Shown: positions 17,344 through 26,184 of the stretch, in pieces | Layout: each line of letters starts with the position of its first letter | Numbering within the stretch: position 1 is the first letter of the stretch | Assembly (NCBI GenBank): GCA_965229305.1 | Contig: CBDDIZ010000029.1 | Span: 1-64,000 of the forward strand | Length of the DNA: 64,000 nt | Direction of reading: 5' to 3' | Origin: JALHNI01 sp965229305 | Lineage (GTDB): Bacteria > Acidobacteriota > Terriglobia > Bryobacterales > Bryobacteraceae | The notes under the pieces: model-generated | Databases searched by the model: none | What the model was told of the DNA's origin: nothing | What the model saw: the letters and a program-made list of their open reading frames with translations, nothing else | Made by a program: the position numbers and the translations under genes

Positions 17344-18278
17344 GCTTCGCGCTGCCCCATCAGCATCAACAGCAGCGCTTTCTGCGCGTGCAGGCGGTTC
17401 TCGGCCTGATCGAAGACGGCCGAGCGCTCGTGCTCCATCACGCCGTCCGTGGTTTCTTCGTTGCGCTTGGCCGGCAGGCAATGCAGGAAGATCGCGTTCG
17501 AGCGGGCCTGCGAGAAGAGTTCTTCGTTCACGCGATAGGGCATGAAGTCGCGCATGCGCTGTTCGTAGTTGGTTTCTTCGCCCATGCTGAACCAGACGTC
17601 GGTGTAGACGCCGTGCGCGTCCTTGACGGCCGCGGACGGATCGTCGGTGACGATGACCTTTGAACCGGTCGCCAGGCTCTCGGCGGCACGCACGATCTCT
17701 TGCTTGGGCTCATAGCCTTTGGGCGTGGCGACGGCGATGTCGATGCCCAGGCGGGCGCAGGTGATCATCAGCGAGTGCGCGACGTTGAAGCCGTCGCCGA
17801 CAAAGGCGAGCTTCAGTCCTTTAACGTCGCCGAAGTGCTGCCGCAGGGTGAAGACATCCGCCAGCGCCTGGCAGGGATGATAACGGTCGCTGAGCGCGTT
17901 GATGACGGGCACGCGCGAATAGCGCGCGAGCTCTTCCACGGTTTCCTGATAGAAGGTGCGGGCGACAATGCCATCGCACCAGCGCTCCACGTTGCGCGCC
18001 ACGTCCTTCACGGGTTCGCGCTCGCCGATGCGGCCCACCTGCACCACCACATCGCCGCCCAACTGCTTGATGGCGAGTTCGAAGGTGAAGCGCGTCCGCA
18101 AGGAGGGCTTTTCAAAAAGCAGGCCGAGATACAGCGACGACAGCGCGTGGCGATAGTCGTCGGGGCGGGTCTTCACCTGCTCGGTGAGGTCCAGGAGTTG
18201 CGCCGCTTCCTGATTGGTCAGGTCGAGGTCGCTGCGCAAATTCTTGGAGGCAATGCGCGGCCAGGTTACAGTGTTCAT
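17340..18278 (-). CDS. argF: Ornithine carbamoyltransferase
   Basis: Makes citrulline from ornithine and carbamoyl phosphate. The 312-residue protein has the carbamoyl-phosphate loop EKPSLRTRFTFE (SLRTR instead of the commoner STRTR), the HPCQALAD motif, the ornithine-binding DVWFSMG loop and FLHCLPAKR near the C-terminus. Acetyl- or succinylornithine variants also show SLRTR, but the HPCQ and HCLPAKR motifs and the SMG loop favour the ornithine enzyme. It heads the argF-argH-argR run and sits 11 bases downstream of a perfect ARG box. Confidence 0.93.
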   Translation of the reverse strand: MNTVTWPRIASKNLRSDLDLTNQEAAQLLDLTEQVKTRPDDYRHALSSLYLGLLFEKPSLRTRFTFELAIKQLGGDVVVQVGRIGEREPVKDVARNVERWCDGIVARTFYQETVEELARYSRVPVINALSDRYHPCQALADVFTLRQHFGDVKGLKLAFVGDGFNVAHSLMITCARLGIDIAVATPKGYEPKQEIVRAAESLATGSKVIVTDDPSAAVKDAHGVYTDVWFSMGEETNYEQRMRDFMPYRVNEELFSQARSNAIFLHCLPAKRNEETTDGVMEHERSAVFDQAENRLHAQKALLLMLMGQREA

Positions 18279-18288
18279 GATTCAACGC

Positions 18289-18326
18289 AGTGAATAATCA
18301 TTCACTAGTCTGCATAGTTACACATT
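18289..18326. promoter_or_regulatory. ArgR operator: one consensus ARG box and a degenerate second box
   Basis: AGTGAATAATCATTCACT at 18289-18306 is a perfect 7-bp inverted repeat and matches the enterobacterial ARG box (wnTGAATwwwwATTCAnw) at every fixed base. Two bases further, 18309-18326 reads TCTGCATAGTTACACATT, matching 7 of 10 fixed bases. Paired boxes 2-3 bp apart are the normal ArgR hexamer target. They lie between argF and the divergent gene at 18367, and argR itself is in the operon. Confidence 0.85.
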
Positions 18327-18366
18327 GCCAAAGGGTGGGTCAACCGGTTGGCTACACTCCGGTTAT

Positions 18367-19551
18367 ATGGTCTCGCGCCGACAGTTCTCTGCCCTGGCCG
18401 CCCTGCCGGCTTTGGGTGCTTCGAAGCCTCCGCGGGTAGCCGCGATCGTCACCGAGTATCGCCATTGGTCCCACGCCGACGTCATCGTCGGACGGCTGCT
18501 CGGCGGCAACTCGGCCAACGGCGTGTGGAGCGCCCCGCGCACCCGCGTCGTTTCTCTCCATACAGCGCAGACGCCCGCCAACGACATGTCGCGCGATCTG
18601 GCCGCGCGGCACGGCTTCAAGATCTATCCCACCATTCGCGAGGCGCTTTGCGAAGGCGGCGCGAAGCTTTCGGTGGACGCGATCGTCCTGGTGGGCGAGC
18701 ACGGCGACTATCCGTTCAACACGCTCGGCCAGCATCTGTATCCGCGCTTCGAGCTCTTCAACGAGATTCTGGACGTGGTGGAGGCGAGTGGCCGCACGGT
18801 ACCGCTCTTCAGCGACAAGCACCTCTCGTACTCCTGGGACAAGGCGAAGGCGATGTACGACCGCGCGCAGAAACTCAAGGTGCCTTTCATGGCCGGCTCT
18901 TCCATCCCGGTGACGATTCGCGAGCCGCGCCTGCAGTATCCGCTCGGCGTGAAGCTGCAATCGGCCTTGGCGCTGGGGTATGGTCCGCAGGACGCTTACG
19001 GCTTCCACACGCTCGAAGTCCTGCAGTGCATGGCGGAGCGGCGCGGCGAAACCGGCGTGAAGAGCGTGCAGATGCTCACCGGGCCCTCCGTCTGGAGTTG
19101 GCACGAAGGTGCCGGTGCCTGGACCCAGCCGCTGCTCGAAGCGGCGATCGCCCGTTGTCCGTCGAAGACTAACAAGCCGCTCAAGTCCGCGACCGAACCG
19201 ATGGTGTTCATCGTCAACTACGCCGACGGCTTGCAGGGCGCGGCCTACCTGCTGAACGGCATCGTGGCAGACTGGGCGTTCGCCGGCGTCGCCAACGGGC
19301 AGACCGAGTCCTGCTACTTCGGCCTCTCCTCGAAGGGCCGTCCCCTGCCCCATTTCGATGGCCTGGTGAGTTGCATCGACGAGTTCTTCCTCACCCGCAA
19401 GCCCACGCATCCGGTGGAGCGGACGCTGCTGACGACGGGCATTCTGGCTGCGGCGTTCGAGTCCAAGGGCAAGCGTCAGGAAGTGGTGCCCACGCCGCAA
19501 CTGGCGATTCGCTACGACGCGCCGCGCAATCCGTTGATTCAGACGGCTTAG
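18367..19551 (+). CDS. Tat-exported protein, Gfo/Idh/MocA-like in style
   Basis: A 394-residue protein. The start at MVSRRQFSALAALPALG gives a twin-arginine-type signal. The first segment after it (RVAAIVTEYRHWSHADVIVG) looks like a nucleotide-binding or Rossmann start, then VDAIVLVGEHGDYPFNTLGQ and FMAGSSIPVTIREP. Long motifs (GFHTLEVLQCMAERR, LLNGIVADWAFAGVANGQ) recur in secreted oxidoreductase-like proteins of planctomycetes and acidobacteria. The GxGxxG motif is not clear, so cofactor binding is uncertain. Divergent from argF over the ARG box. Confidence 0.65.
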   Translation: MVSRRQFSALAALPALGASKPPRVAAIVTEYRHWSHADVIVGRLLGGNSANGVWSAPRTRVVSLHTAQTPANDMSRDLAARHGFKIYPTIREALCEGGAKLSVDAIVLVGEHGDYPFNTLGQHLYPRFELFNEILDVVEASGRTVPLFSDKHLSYSWDKAKAMYDRAQKLKVPFMAGSSIPVTIREPRLQYPLGVKLQSALALGYGPQDAYGFHTLEVLQCMAERRGETGVKSVQMLTGPSVWSWHEGAGAWTQPLLEAAIARCPSKTNKPLKSATEPMVFIVNYADGLQGAAYLLNGIVADWAFAGVANGQTESCYFGLSSKGRPLPHFDGLVSCIDEFFLTRKPTHPVERTLLTTGILAAAFESKGKRQEVVPTPQLAIRYDAPRNPLIQTA

Positions 19552-19614
19552 TCGCCGCCGACGATTGGCAAACAGGAGACGAAACCGAACGCATGTTAAC
19601 GGCATCCAATAGGC

Positions 19615-19875
19615 ATGGGTGAGAAGAAGTTGGTCCTGACGGAAGAACAGATCGAAGCGACGACCGGTGGCGTCACCGGTCCGAAGATCCGCTGCCCGAA
19701 GTGCGATTGGCGTCCCCAGGCCAGCGACACCTGGACCTGCGAGTGTGGACATGCCTGGCATACGTTCGATACGGGTGGCGTGTGTCCGGCGTGCATCCAC
19801 GAATGGACGTCGACGCAGTGCCTGGAGTGCCAGCAGTGGTCGCCGCACTCGAGTTGGTACGACTACGAGTCCTGA
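19615..19875 (+). CDS. Small double zinc-ribbon protein
   Basis: An 86-residue soluble protein with four CxxC or CxC knuckles: CPKC, CECGH, CPAC and CLEC, enough for two zinc sites. Aromatic and His residues lie between them (WTCECGHAWHTFDTGG, VCPACIHEWT). The first 20 residues (KLVLTEEQIEATTGG) are acidic. Closely similar short proteins are, as I recall, widespread in Acidobacteria and Myxococcota, but no function is established. It sits between two unrelated genes with short gaps. Confidence 0.75.
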   Translation: MGEKKLVLTEEQIEATTGGVTGPKIRCPKCDWRPQASDTWTCECGHAWHTFDTGGVCPACIHEWTSTQCLECQQWSPHSSWYDYES

Positions 19876-19900
19876 GCGCGGCTGATAGAATACGCGCTAC

Positions 19901-22291
19901 ATGCGCATCTGGCTACTCCTGAGCTTTTGCTGCCTGGCGAATGCCAATGACCGTTTGCTGACGCTGCTCAAACAAGAGTGCGTCAGTTGTCATTCCGGCG
20001 CCCAGGCGCAAGGCGGCCTGTCGATCGATTCGATGGACGCTCTGCGTCGCGGCGGCAAACACGGACCAGCCCTGGAGCCCGGCGCTGCCTCCCGCAGCCT
20101 GCTCCTCCAGCACCTCACCGGCGAAAAGACTCCGCGTATGCCTTTGGGCGGTCACGTGACACCGCAATACGTGGCCGACTTGCGCGCCGCCATCGATGCC
20201 CTGCCCGCTGCCCCCACCGTCACCCAGCGCGACGCCCATTGGGAATGGCTGCTCAAGGCGCCGGCCAAGGTCGCCGTCCCCACAGTCAAGCAGCCGGCCT
20301 GGGTCCGCAATCCGATCGACAATTTCGTCCTGGCGCGGCTGGAGAAGCAGCAGATTGCTCCGGCCGAGGAAGCCTCGCGCCGCGTGCTGTTGCGCCGCCT
20401 GTACTTTGACCTGATCGGCGTGCCGCCCACGCCGGAGCAGATGCGCGCTTTCCTGAGCGATGCGGATCCCCAGGCCTACGAGAAAGTCGTCGACCGCCTG
20501 CTGGCCGATCCGCGCTACGGCGAGCGTTGGGGGCGGCATTGGCTGGACCTGGTGCGCTATGCCGAATCCGACGGCTTCGCCATCGACGGCGAGCGGCCCA
20601 CGGCCTGGCGCTATCGCGATTATGTCATCCGCGCCTTCAATCAGGACAAGCCCTACGACCTGTTCGTGCAGGAGCAGATCGCGGGCGACGAGTATCGCGG
20701 TAAGAAGGCTTCCCCGCCCTCGGACCGCCTGGTCGCCCTCGGCTTTCTGCGCTTTGCGCCCTGGGAGGCCGACGCCAACTCCAAGAAGCAACTGCGCCAG
20801 GACTTCCTCAACGACGTCACCGGCACCGTCGGCAGCGTCTTCCTCGGCATGACCACCGGCTGCGCCCAGTGCCACGACCACAAGTACGACCCGATTCCGC
20901 AGAAAGACTACTACCGCCTGCAGGCCTTCTTCGCGGGCACGGCGATCGCCGACCTGCCCGTGGGCTTCGATGATTCCGAGAATCCCAAGGAGATGAAGCG
21001 ACTGCTGCGCCTGCACGAAGACCAGGCCGAAGCGGCGCAAGCCAAGCTCGACGAGCAGAAGGAAGCCCTAAAACAGCGCTACATGAAATTGTTTGGCGTG
21101 AAGGACGACGATGCGAAGCTGAAGTCGTTTCTTGGCAAACTGAACACGCGCAATCTCTTCTTCCTCGAACAAGACTTGCCGTTGGTGAAAGAGCCCGAAT
21201 GGCGTGAGCCGCTAAAGGCTTACTTCGACACGCGCGACACGATGCAGCGCGAGCAGGAGTTGGCGCGGCGGTATCAGGCGACGGCTTACGCCGTGCGCGA
21301 CATCGCCCCACCGGCGGCGCCGGAGGTTCCCGACACCTACGTCCTGGCGGGTGGCGATCTGGCCGCCAAAGGCGACAAGGTGGAAGCGGGCTTCCTTTCC
21401 TGCGCCAGCGGCGACAGTAAGCCCGCCGAGATTCCGTTTGCCGGCGGCAGCAACGGACGGCGCCTGGCGCTGGCCGAGTGGATTGCCTCTCCCGCCAATC
21501 CCTTCACCGCCCGCGTGATCGTGAACCGCCTTTGGCAACGTCATTTCGGCGAAGGGCTAGTCCGCACGCCGAGCGACTTCGGCAAGAACGGTGAGCCGCC
21601 CACGCACCCGGAATTGCTCGACTGGCTCGCCGTCCAACTGACGGAGAAGCAATGGAGCCTGAAGGCGATGCACAAGCTGATGCTCACCTCCGCCACCTAC
21701 CGTCAGGCGAGCCGTCATCCCGAGCAGGACAAGCTCCAGGCTGCCGACCCGGGCAATCGCCTGCTGTGGCGGATGAACTGGCAACGATTGGACGCCGAGG
21801 CGCTGCGCGATTCGATCCTCGCGGTGAGCGGTCAGTTGAATCCAGCCGCCGGCGGTCCGCCCGTCCTGTTCAACGTACCCGACGACGTCGCGCAAGGCTT
21901 CGAGTTCTTCAAATGGTTCCCCAGTCCGGACGAAGAACAACGGCGCCGCAGCGTCTATCTAATTCAACGGCGCAGCGTCCTGTTCCCGATGGCGGAGACA
22001 TTCGACGCTCCCAACCTGAGCACGTCGTGCTCGCGCCGTCTCAGCACGATCGTCGCGCCGCAGGCGCTCACGCTGCTGAACGGCGTCATCACCCGACAGG
22101 CTTCCGCGGCCTTGGCCGCGCGGCTCGAAACCGTGGCCGATCCGGTGAACGAAGCTTTCTGGCTCGCCCTCGGACGGGCCCCCACTGACTCGGAACGCGC
22201 GCAGGCCGAACGGCTGCGTCAGCAACCTGGCGGCCTCACCTCACTCGGCGCGGTGCTCATGAATCTGAACGAATTTCTGTACGTGGAGTAG
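19901..22291 (+). CDS. Secreted PSCyt1-DUF1549-DUF1553 protein
   Basis: A 796-residue protein. After the signal (MRIWLLLSFCCLANA), a planctomycete-type cytochrome c domain carries a heme motif CVSCH at residues 27-31. DUF1549 begins near PIDNFVLARLEKQQIAP and includes RRLYFDLIGVPPTPEQM and a second heme-like CAQCHDHKYDPI near residue 322. A charged linker separates it from DUF1553 (GRRLALAEWIASPANPFTAR, VNRLWQRHFGEGLV). These proteins are expected in the periplasm and are linked to polysaccharide degradation in planctomycetes; the reaction is unknown. A DUF1501 gene follows six bases later, the usual pairing. Confidence 0.93.
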   Translation: MRIWLLLSFCCLANANDRLLTLLKQECVSCHSGAQAQGGLSIDSMDALRRGGKHGPALEPGAASRSLLLQHLTGEKTPRMPLGGHVTPQYVADLRAAIDALPAAPTVTQRDAHWEWLLKAPAKVAVPTVKQPAWVRNPIDNFVLARLEKQQIAPAEEASRRVLLRRLYFDLIGVPPTPEQMRAFLSDADPQAYEKVVDRLLADPRYGERWGRHWLDLVRYAESDGFAIDGERPTAWRYRDYVIRAFNQDKPYDLFVQEQIAGDEYRGKKASPPSDRLVALGFLRFAPWEADANSKKQLRQDFLNDVTGTVGSVFLGMTTGCAQCHDHKYDPIPQKDYYRLQAFFAGTAIADLPVGFDDSENPKEMKRLLRLHEDQAEAAQAKLDEQKEALKQRYMKLFGVKDDDAKLKSFLGKLNTRNLFFLEQDLPLVKEPEWREPLKAYFDTRDTMQREQELARRYQATAYAVRDIAPPAAPEVPDTYVLAGGDLAAKGDKVEAGFLSCASGDSKPAEIPFAGGSNGRRLALAEWIASPANPFTARVIVNRLWQRHFGEGLVRTPSDFGKNGEPPTHPELLDWLAVQLTEKQWSLKAMHKLMLTSATYRQASRHPEQDKLQAADPGNRLLWRMNWQRLDAEALRDSILAVSGQLNPAAGGPPVLFNVPDDVAQGFEFFKWFPSPDEEQRRRSVYLIQRRSVLFPMAETFDAPNLSTSCSRRLSTIVAPQALTLLNGVITRQASAALAARLETVADPVNEAFWLALGRAPTDSERAQAERLRQQPGGLTSLGAVLMNLNEFLYVE

Positions 22292-22297
22292 CTCACA

Positions 22298-23674
22298 ATG
22301 AACCGGCGTAATTTTCTTACCCAAGGCGCATTCGGACTCAGCACCGCGGCGGTGAGCGACCTCCTCGCCGCCGAATCCGGCCAAAAGCCACATCATGCGC
22401 CCAAAGCCGATGCCTGCATCTTCCTGGCCATGCTCGGCGGCGTCAGCCAGGTAGACACCTTCGATCCCAAGCCGAAGCTCGCCGAGTTGAACGGCCAGAT
22501 CATGGATTGGAGCAAAGAGAAGAAGACGGACCAGCCGAATCTTTTCGCCAAGCCGCGCAAGTTCGTCGCCAGCCCCTTCAAGTTCGCGCGCTACGGCCAG
22601 TGCGGCCGCGAAGTTTCCGAACTGCTGCCGCATACGGCGCAGCACGTCGATGACCTCGCGATCGTCCGCAGCGTGCAATCCGACAACGGCAACCACCCCG
22701 CGGCCGTCTTCCAGATGAACACCGGCTTCATCATCCCCGGCAATCCTTCGGTCGGCGCCTGGGTGACTTACGGTTTAGGCTCCGCCAACCGCAATCTGCC
22801 GTCGTTCGTCGCCATGCCGGACTTCCGCTCCATCCCCTTCAGCGGCGCCCAGCAATGGGGCAGCGGCTATCTGCCGGCCGAGTATCAAGGCACCGTGCTG
22901 CGCGCAGCCAGCGAGCCGATCCGCGATCTCGCCTCACCCGCCGGGCTCGCGCCGGACCTGATGAAGGCCGAACGCGAAGCCCTGCGCAATCTGAACGCCG
23001 AGTACGGCAAGCTGCGCCCGGACAATCCAGACCTGCAAGCGCGCCTGGATTCCTACGAACTCGCCTACCGCATGCAGCTCGAGGTGCCACGTGTGCTCTC
23101 GATCGATCAGGAGCCCGAGTCGATCAAAGAGATGTACGGCTTGAACAATCCGGTGACGGCCTCCTTCGGTCGGCGCTGCCTGATGGCCCGCAAGCTGGTG
23201 GAAGCCGGCGTGCGCTTCGTGGAAGTCTTCACGCCTTCGCAAAGCTGGGACGCGCACGGCGACATCCGCAGGAATCACGAGAAGAACGCGCGCGAGACAG
23301 ACCAGCCGATCGCCGCGCTGTTGAAAGACCTGAAGCAACGCGGCCTGTTGCCGCGCACGCTGGTCGTCTACATGGGTGAATTCGGCCGCACACCCGATAC
23401 GCCCGCTGACCAGGAAACGCCCGGCCGCGACCACAACACGCGCGCCCAAAGCATGTGGTTTGCCGGCGGCGGCACTCAAGGCGGCAGCATCATCGGGCAA
23501 ACCGACGACATCGGCCATAAAGCCGTCGAGAACATTTATCACATGCACGACGTCCACGCGACGATCCTGCATCAGATGGGCTTGAACGACCTGCGCCTCA
23601 CCTACTACTTCGCCGGCCGCAATCGCCGCCTGACGGACCTGGGCGGCAAGCTGATCAAAGAAGTGCTCGCCTAG
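22298..23674 (+). CDS. DUF1501 protein, Tat-exported
   Basis: A 458-residue sulfatase-like-fold protein. MNRRNFLTQGAFGLSTAAVS is a Tat signal, so it folds in the cytoplasm before export. Metal-site-like segments are FLAMLGGVSQVDTFDPKPK, VEVFTPSQSWDAHGDIRRNH and VVYMGEFGRTPDTPA, then GRDHNTRAQSMWFAGGG, as in alkaline-phosphatase-superfamily relatives. It is coupled to the DUF1549 gene. Its end overlaps that of the convergent dehydrogenase gene by four bases. Confidence 0.92.
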   Translation: MNRRNFLTQGAFGLSTAAVSDLLAAESGQKPHHAPKADACIFLAMLGGVSQVDTFDPKPKLAELNGQIMDWSKEKKTDQPNLFAKPRKFVASPFKFARYGQCGREVSELLPHTAQHVDDLAIVRSVQSDNGNHPAAVFQMNTGFIIPGNPSVGAWVTYGLGSANRNLPSFVAMPDFRSIPFSGAQQWGSGYLPAEYQGTVLRAASEPIRDLASPAGLAPDLMKAEREALRNLNAEYGKLRPDNPDLQARLDSYELAYRMQLEVPRVLSIDQEPESIKEMYGLNNPVTASFGRRCLMARKLVEAGVRFVEVFTPSQSWDAHGDIRRNHEKNARETDQPIAALLKDLKQRGLLPRTLVVYMGEFGRTPDTPADQETPGRDHNTRAQSMWFAGGGTQGGSIIGQTDDIGHKAVENIYHMHDVHATILHQMGLNDLRLTYYFAGRNRRLTDLGGKLIKEVLA

Positions 23675-24588
23675 GACTTGACGGCCTCACGGGCCATGTC
23701 CGACGCGCCGAACTCCGCCAGAAAGCGGTCGCGATTGGCCTTCACTCGGCCCGCATCGCGCTGGTTCCAGTCGTAGAAGCCTTTGCCGGCCTTCACGCCC
23801 AACTCGCCTGCGGCGATCTTGTCGAGCAGAATCTGCGGCGTCTCACGGCTGCTGTTGAGGTCGGTGAGCGCGTTCGAGAGGACGGCCTGAATCAGATCCA
23901 GCCCGACGAAGTCCATGTGTTCGAAGCTCGCATATACCGGCAGGCGCAGTCCGAAGCCGGTCTTGATAGCGAGGTCCACTTGCTCCGGGTCGGCAATGCC
24001 TTCCTGCACGATGTGGAGCGCCTCGCGCATCACGGCCATCTGCAGACGGTTGCCGAGTTGCCCGGGCCGGTCTTTCTTCACCATCACGGCTGTCTTGCCG
24101 CATTGCACCAGCAGGTCGCGCACCGCGGTCGCCATCTCTACACTGGTGCGCTCGCCGCACACCACTTCCACCAGGGGCATCAGCGCCGGCGGATTCCAGA
24201 AATGCGTCGTCAGCACGCGCTCCGGATGACGGCATAAGGACTGTATCTCGGTGACGCTGAGCCCGGACGTGTTCGTGCAGAGCGCCGCGTGCACGGGCGC
24301 CACCGCATCCAGATGGGCTAACAGCTTCTTCTTGAAGTCCATGTCCTCGGGTGCGGACTCAATCAGCAGGTCGATACCCGCCACCACCTTGTCCACGTCG
24401 GTCGAGCATTCGATGCGCCCGGCGTGCTCGGGTCCGGCGGCTTGCCGAGCCTTGGCCAGCCCGGCTTCGGCGGAGTCGGCGTGGCGGCTTAAGAGAGTGA
24501 CTTCCAGGCCCCCTTGGGCTAAGGTGGCGGCGATTCCAGGGCCCATCATCCCGGTTCCCATGACGGCTGCTTTACGGATAGGTGGCAT
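23671..24588 (-). CDS. 3-hydroxyacyl-CoA dehydrogenase
   Basis: A 305-residue NAD-dependent dehydrogenase of fatty acid or butyrate-type metabolism. The dinucleotide motif is AVMGTGMMGPGIAATLAQGG. The N-terminal domain ends with the catalytic region LCTNTSGLSVTEI and THFWNPPALMPLVEVV, where the family has His-Phe-x-N-P-P. The C-terminal helical domain has RPGQLGNRLQMAVMREALHI and ends in GKGFYDWNQRD. Related lambda-crystallin or hydroxybutyryl-CoA enzymes cannot be excluded. Convergent with the DUF1501 gene. Confidence 0.9.
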   Translation of the reverse strand: MPPIRKAAVMGTGMMGPGIAATLAQGGLEVTLLSRHADSAEAGLAKARQAAGPEHAGRIECSTDVDKVVAGIDLLIESAPEDMDFKKKLLAHLDAVAPVHAALCTNTSGLSVTEIQSLCRHPERVLTTHFWNPPALMPLVEVVCGERTSVEMATAVRDLLVQCGKTAVMVKKDRPGQLGNRLQMAVMREALHIVQEGIADPEQVDLAIKTGFGLRLPVYASFEHMDFVGLDLIQAVLSNALTDLNSSRETPQILLDKIAAGELGVKAGKGFYDWNQRDAGRVKANRDRFLAEFGASDMAREAVKS

Positions 24589-24670
24589 TTGGCCAGTGTA
24601 TCGTCGCGCGGCTCAACATCGACGCTGATGAACCGATATGGCCCAGTAAGAGAGCAGAAGATCGCCGGCT

Positions 24671-25606
24671 ATGTCCTACCCCAAATTTATTTCGACCTCA
24701 TCCGCCCAGCCGGCGCTCGCTCCCGCGGACGGCGACTCGGTCGTGCACCTGTTGCACTTGGAACTGGCCGAAGCCCATCGGGAAATCAATCGCCTGCATG
24801 AGGCCCAAATGCACCAACAGCACACGCTCGAACAGGTTCAGCAGCAACTGCTTTGCTACGCCCGCGACCTGAAGAACAACTACAGCCGGGAGCGCGCCCT
24901 GGTGGACGGCGAGCACCGAGCACTAATGGCGGAGCGCCAGATGATGGCCGATCTCGAGTCGTCGTATGTCGACACGCTGATGCGTCTGGTGCATGCCTCC
25001 GCCTTTCGCGACCTCGAGACCGGCGCGCACATCCAGCGCATCGGCCTCTATTCGTCGTTACTGGCGTTGGAGTATGGCATGAGCATCGACGTCGCGGAAT
25101 GTCTGCTGAAGGCCGCGCCCATGCACGACGTCGGCAAACTGGGCGTGCCGGATTCGGTATTGAACAAGCCGGGTCCGCTGTCGCCGGCCGAGTGGGAACT
25201 GATGAAACGGCACTGTGAACTGGGCGCGCAATTGCTTTCAGGGTCGCCCTCGCTGCTCTTGCAAACGGCTGAGCGTATTGCCTGGAGCCATCACGAACGC
25301 TTCGACGGCACCGGTTATCCGCGTCGCCTGCGCGGCACCGACATTCCGATCGAAGCGCGGATTGTCTCGATTGCCGACGTCTACGATGCGCTGCGCAGTC
25401 CGCGGCCCTACAAGCCGGCCTTGCCTCACAGTGAAGCGAGCCGCATCCTGCTGCATGGCGATCGCCGGACACGGCCGGAACATTTTGATCCTGAACTGTT
25501 GAATGTCTTTCGCCAATGCGGCGACCGCTTCGACGCCATCTACGAGCAGTATTCGGATACCCAAGGCCCGCTGCTCGACGACTCGACCTACCAGGGAGGC
25601 TGGTAG
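24671..25606 (+). CDS. HD-GYP domain cyclic-di-GMP phosphodiesterase
   Basis: A 311-residue protein. Residues 25-100 form a predicted coiled coil (LAEAHREINRLHEAQMHQQH). The HD-GYP domain follows with HIQRIGLYSSLLALEYG, the metal-binding MHDVGKLGVPD around 151-161, HHERFDGTGYP around 207-217 and SIADVYDALRSPRPYK. The usual residues for di-iron binding and cyclic-di-GMP hydrolysis are present, including the GYP signature. A receiver-domain gene overlaps its stop by one base, so the two act together. Confidence 0.93.
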   Translation: MSYPKFISTSSAQPALAPADGDSVVHLLHLELAEAHREINRLHEAQMHQQHTLEQVQQQLLCYARDLKNNYSRERALVDGEHRALMAERQMMADLESSYVDTLMRLVHASAFRDLETGAHIQRIGLYSSLLALEYGMSIDVAECLLKAAPMHDVGKLGVPDSVLNKPGPLSPAEWELMKRHCELGAQLLSGSPSLLLQTAERIAWSHHERFDGTGYPRRLRGTDIPIEARIVSIADVYDALRSPRPYKPALPHSEASRILLHGDRRTRPEHFDPELLNVFRQCGDRFDAIYEQYSDTQGPLLDDSTYQGGW

Positions 25607-25953
25607 TGGCGCGTCGCCCGATCCTGATTGCGGACCGCGATCCCTACGCGCTCGAGCTCTTGCAGGTGACGCTCGAAGACCCTGGCCTTGAAGTGCACTC
25701 GGTGAGCGCACCGGCGGATGTCCTCGCCGCGGCCGTCCACACCCTGCCCCACCTGATTCTGCTTGACCGCGGCGTGGGCGGCGCCGACCTCGCCCGTCAT
25801 CTGCGCACCCAGGAGGCGACGCGGCATATTCCTATCATTCTCCTGAGTCCGCCGGGGCAGGAGCCGTTGGACCCGGCCATGGTGCAATGCCTCACCAAGC
25901 CGTTCAGTCCGCTTGAACTGTTGCACCTGGTGAGCGCGCTGCTCGAAAGCTAG
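25606..25953 (+). CDS. Stand-alone response-regulator receiver domain
   Basis: A 115-residue CheY-like domain with a GTG start, one base overlapping the HD-GYP stop (TAGTG). The acidic pair D10 and D12 (LIADRDPY), the phosphoacceptor D54 (LILLDRG) and the conserved Lys (CLTKPFSP) are all present, so it should be phosphorylated. It has no output domain and probably controls the HD-GYP enzyme. Its stop overlaps the convergent small membrane gene by four bases. Confidence 0.9.
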   Translation: MARRPILIADRDPYALELLQVTLEDPGLEVHSVSAPADVLAAAVHTLPHLILLDRGVGGADLARHLRTQEATRHIPIILLSPPGQEPLDPAMVQCLTKPFSPLELLHLVSALLES

Positions 25954-26150
25954 GCCGTCCGGCCGCCCAGCACCCGCACCGGCAACAGCAGAACCGCCCG
26001 CAGAAGCTCAAACACGCCTTCCACGGCGATCCCCACCAGCCGGAAGGGCAGCGTCAGCACCCACACCAACGGATAGAGCACCAGCGCCATCAGCGCCAGC
26101 GGCCAGCAGACCACCAACAACAGGCACCAGAGAAGGAACTTAATCATCAC
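25950..26150 (-). CDS. Small membrane protein
   Basis: A 66-residue, very hydrophobic protein with two predicted membrane helices (FLLWCLLLVVCWPLALMALV; LVWVLTLPFRLVGIAVE). An AAGG lies shortly before the double ATG (MMIK). It follows rpiA on the same strand by 34 bases. The family is not recognised. Confidence 0.6.
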   Translation of the reverse strand: MMIKFLLWCLLLVVCWPLALMALVLYPLVWVLTLPFRLVGIAVEGVFELLRAVLLLPVRVLGGRTA

Positions 26151-26184
26151 CTTGCTTTACGCAAGCACTGCGGCGAATGTTCCC

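Noticed and set aside
18352..19848. 498-codon minus-strand frame opposite the Tat-exported protein gene
   Set aside because: Arg/His/Leu-rich shadow, spans two plus-strand genes and the gap between them, no domain.
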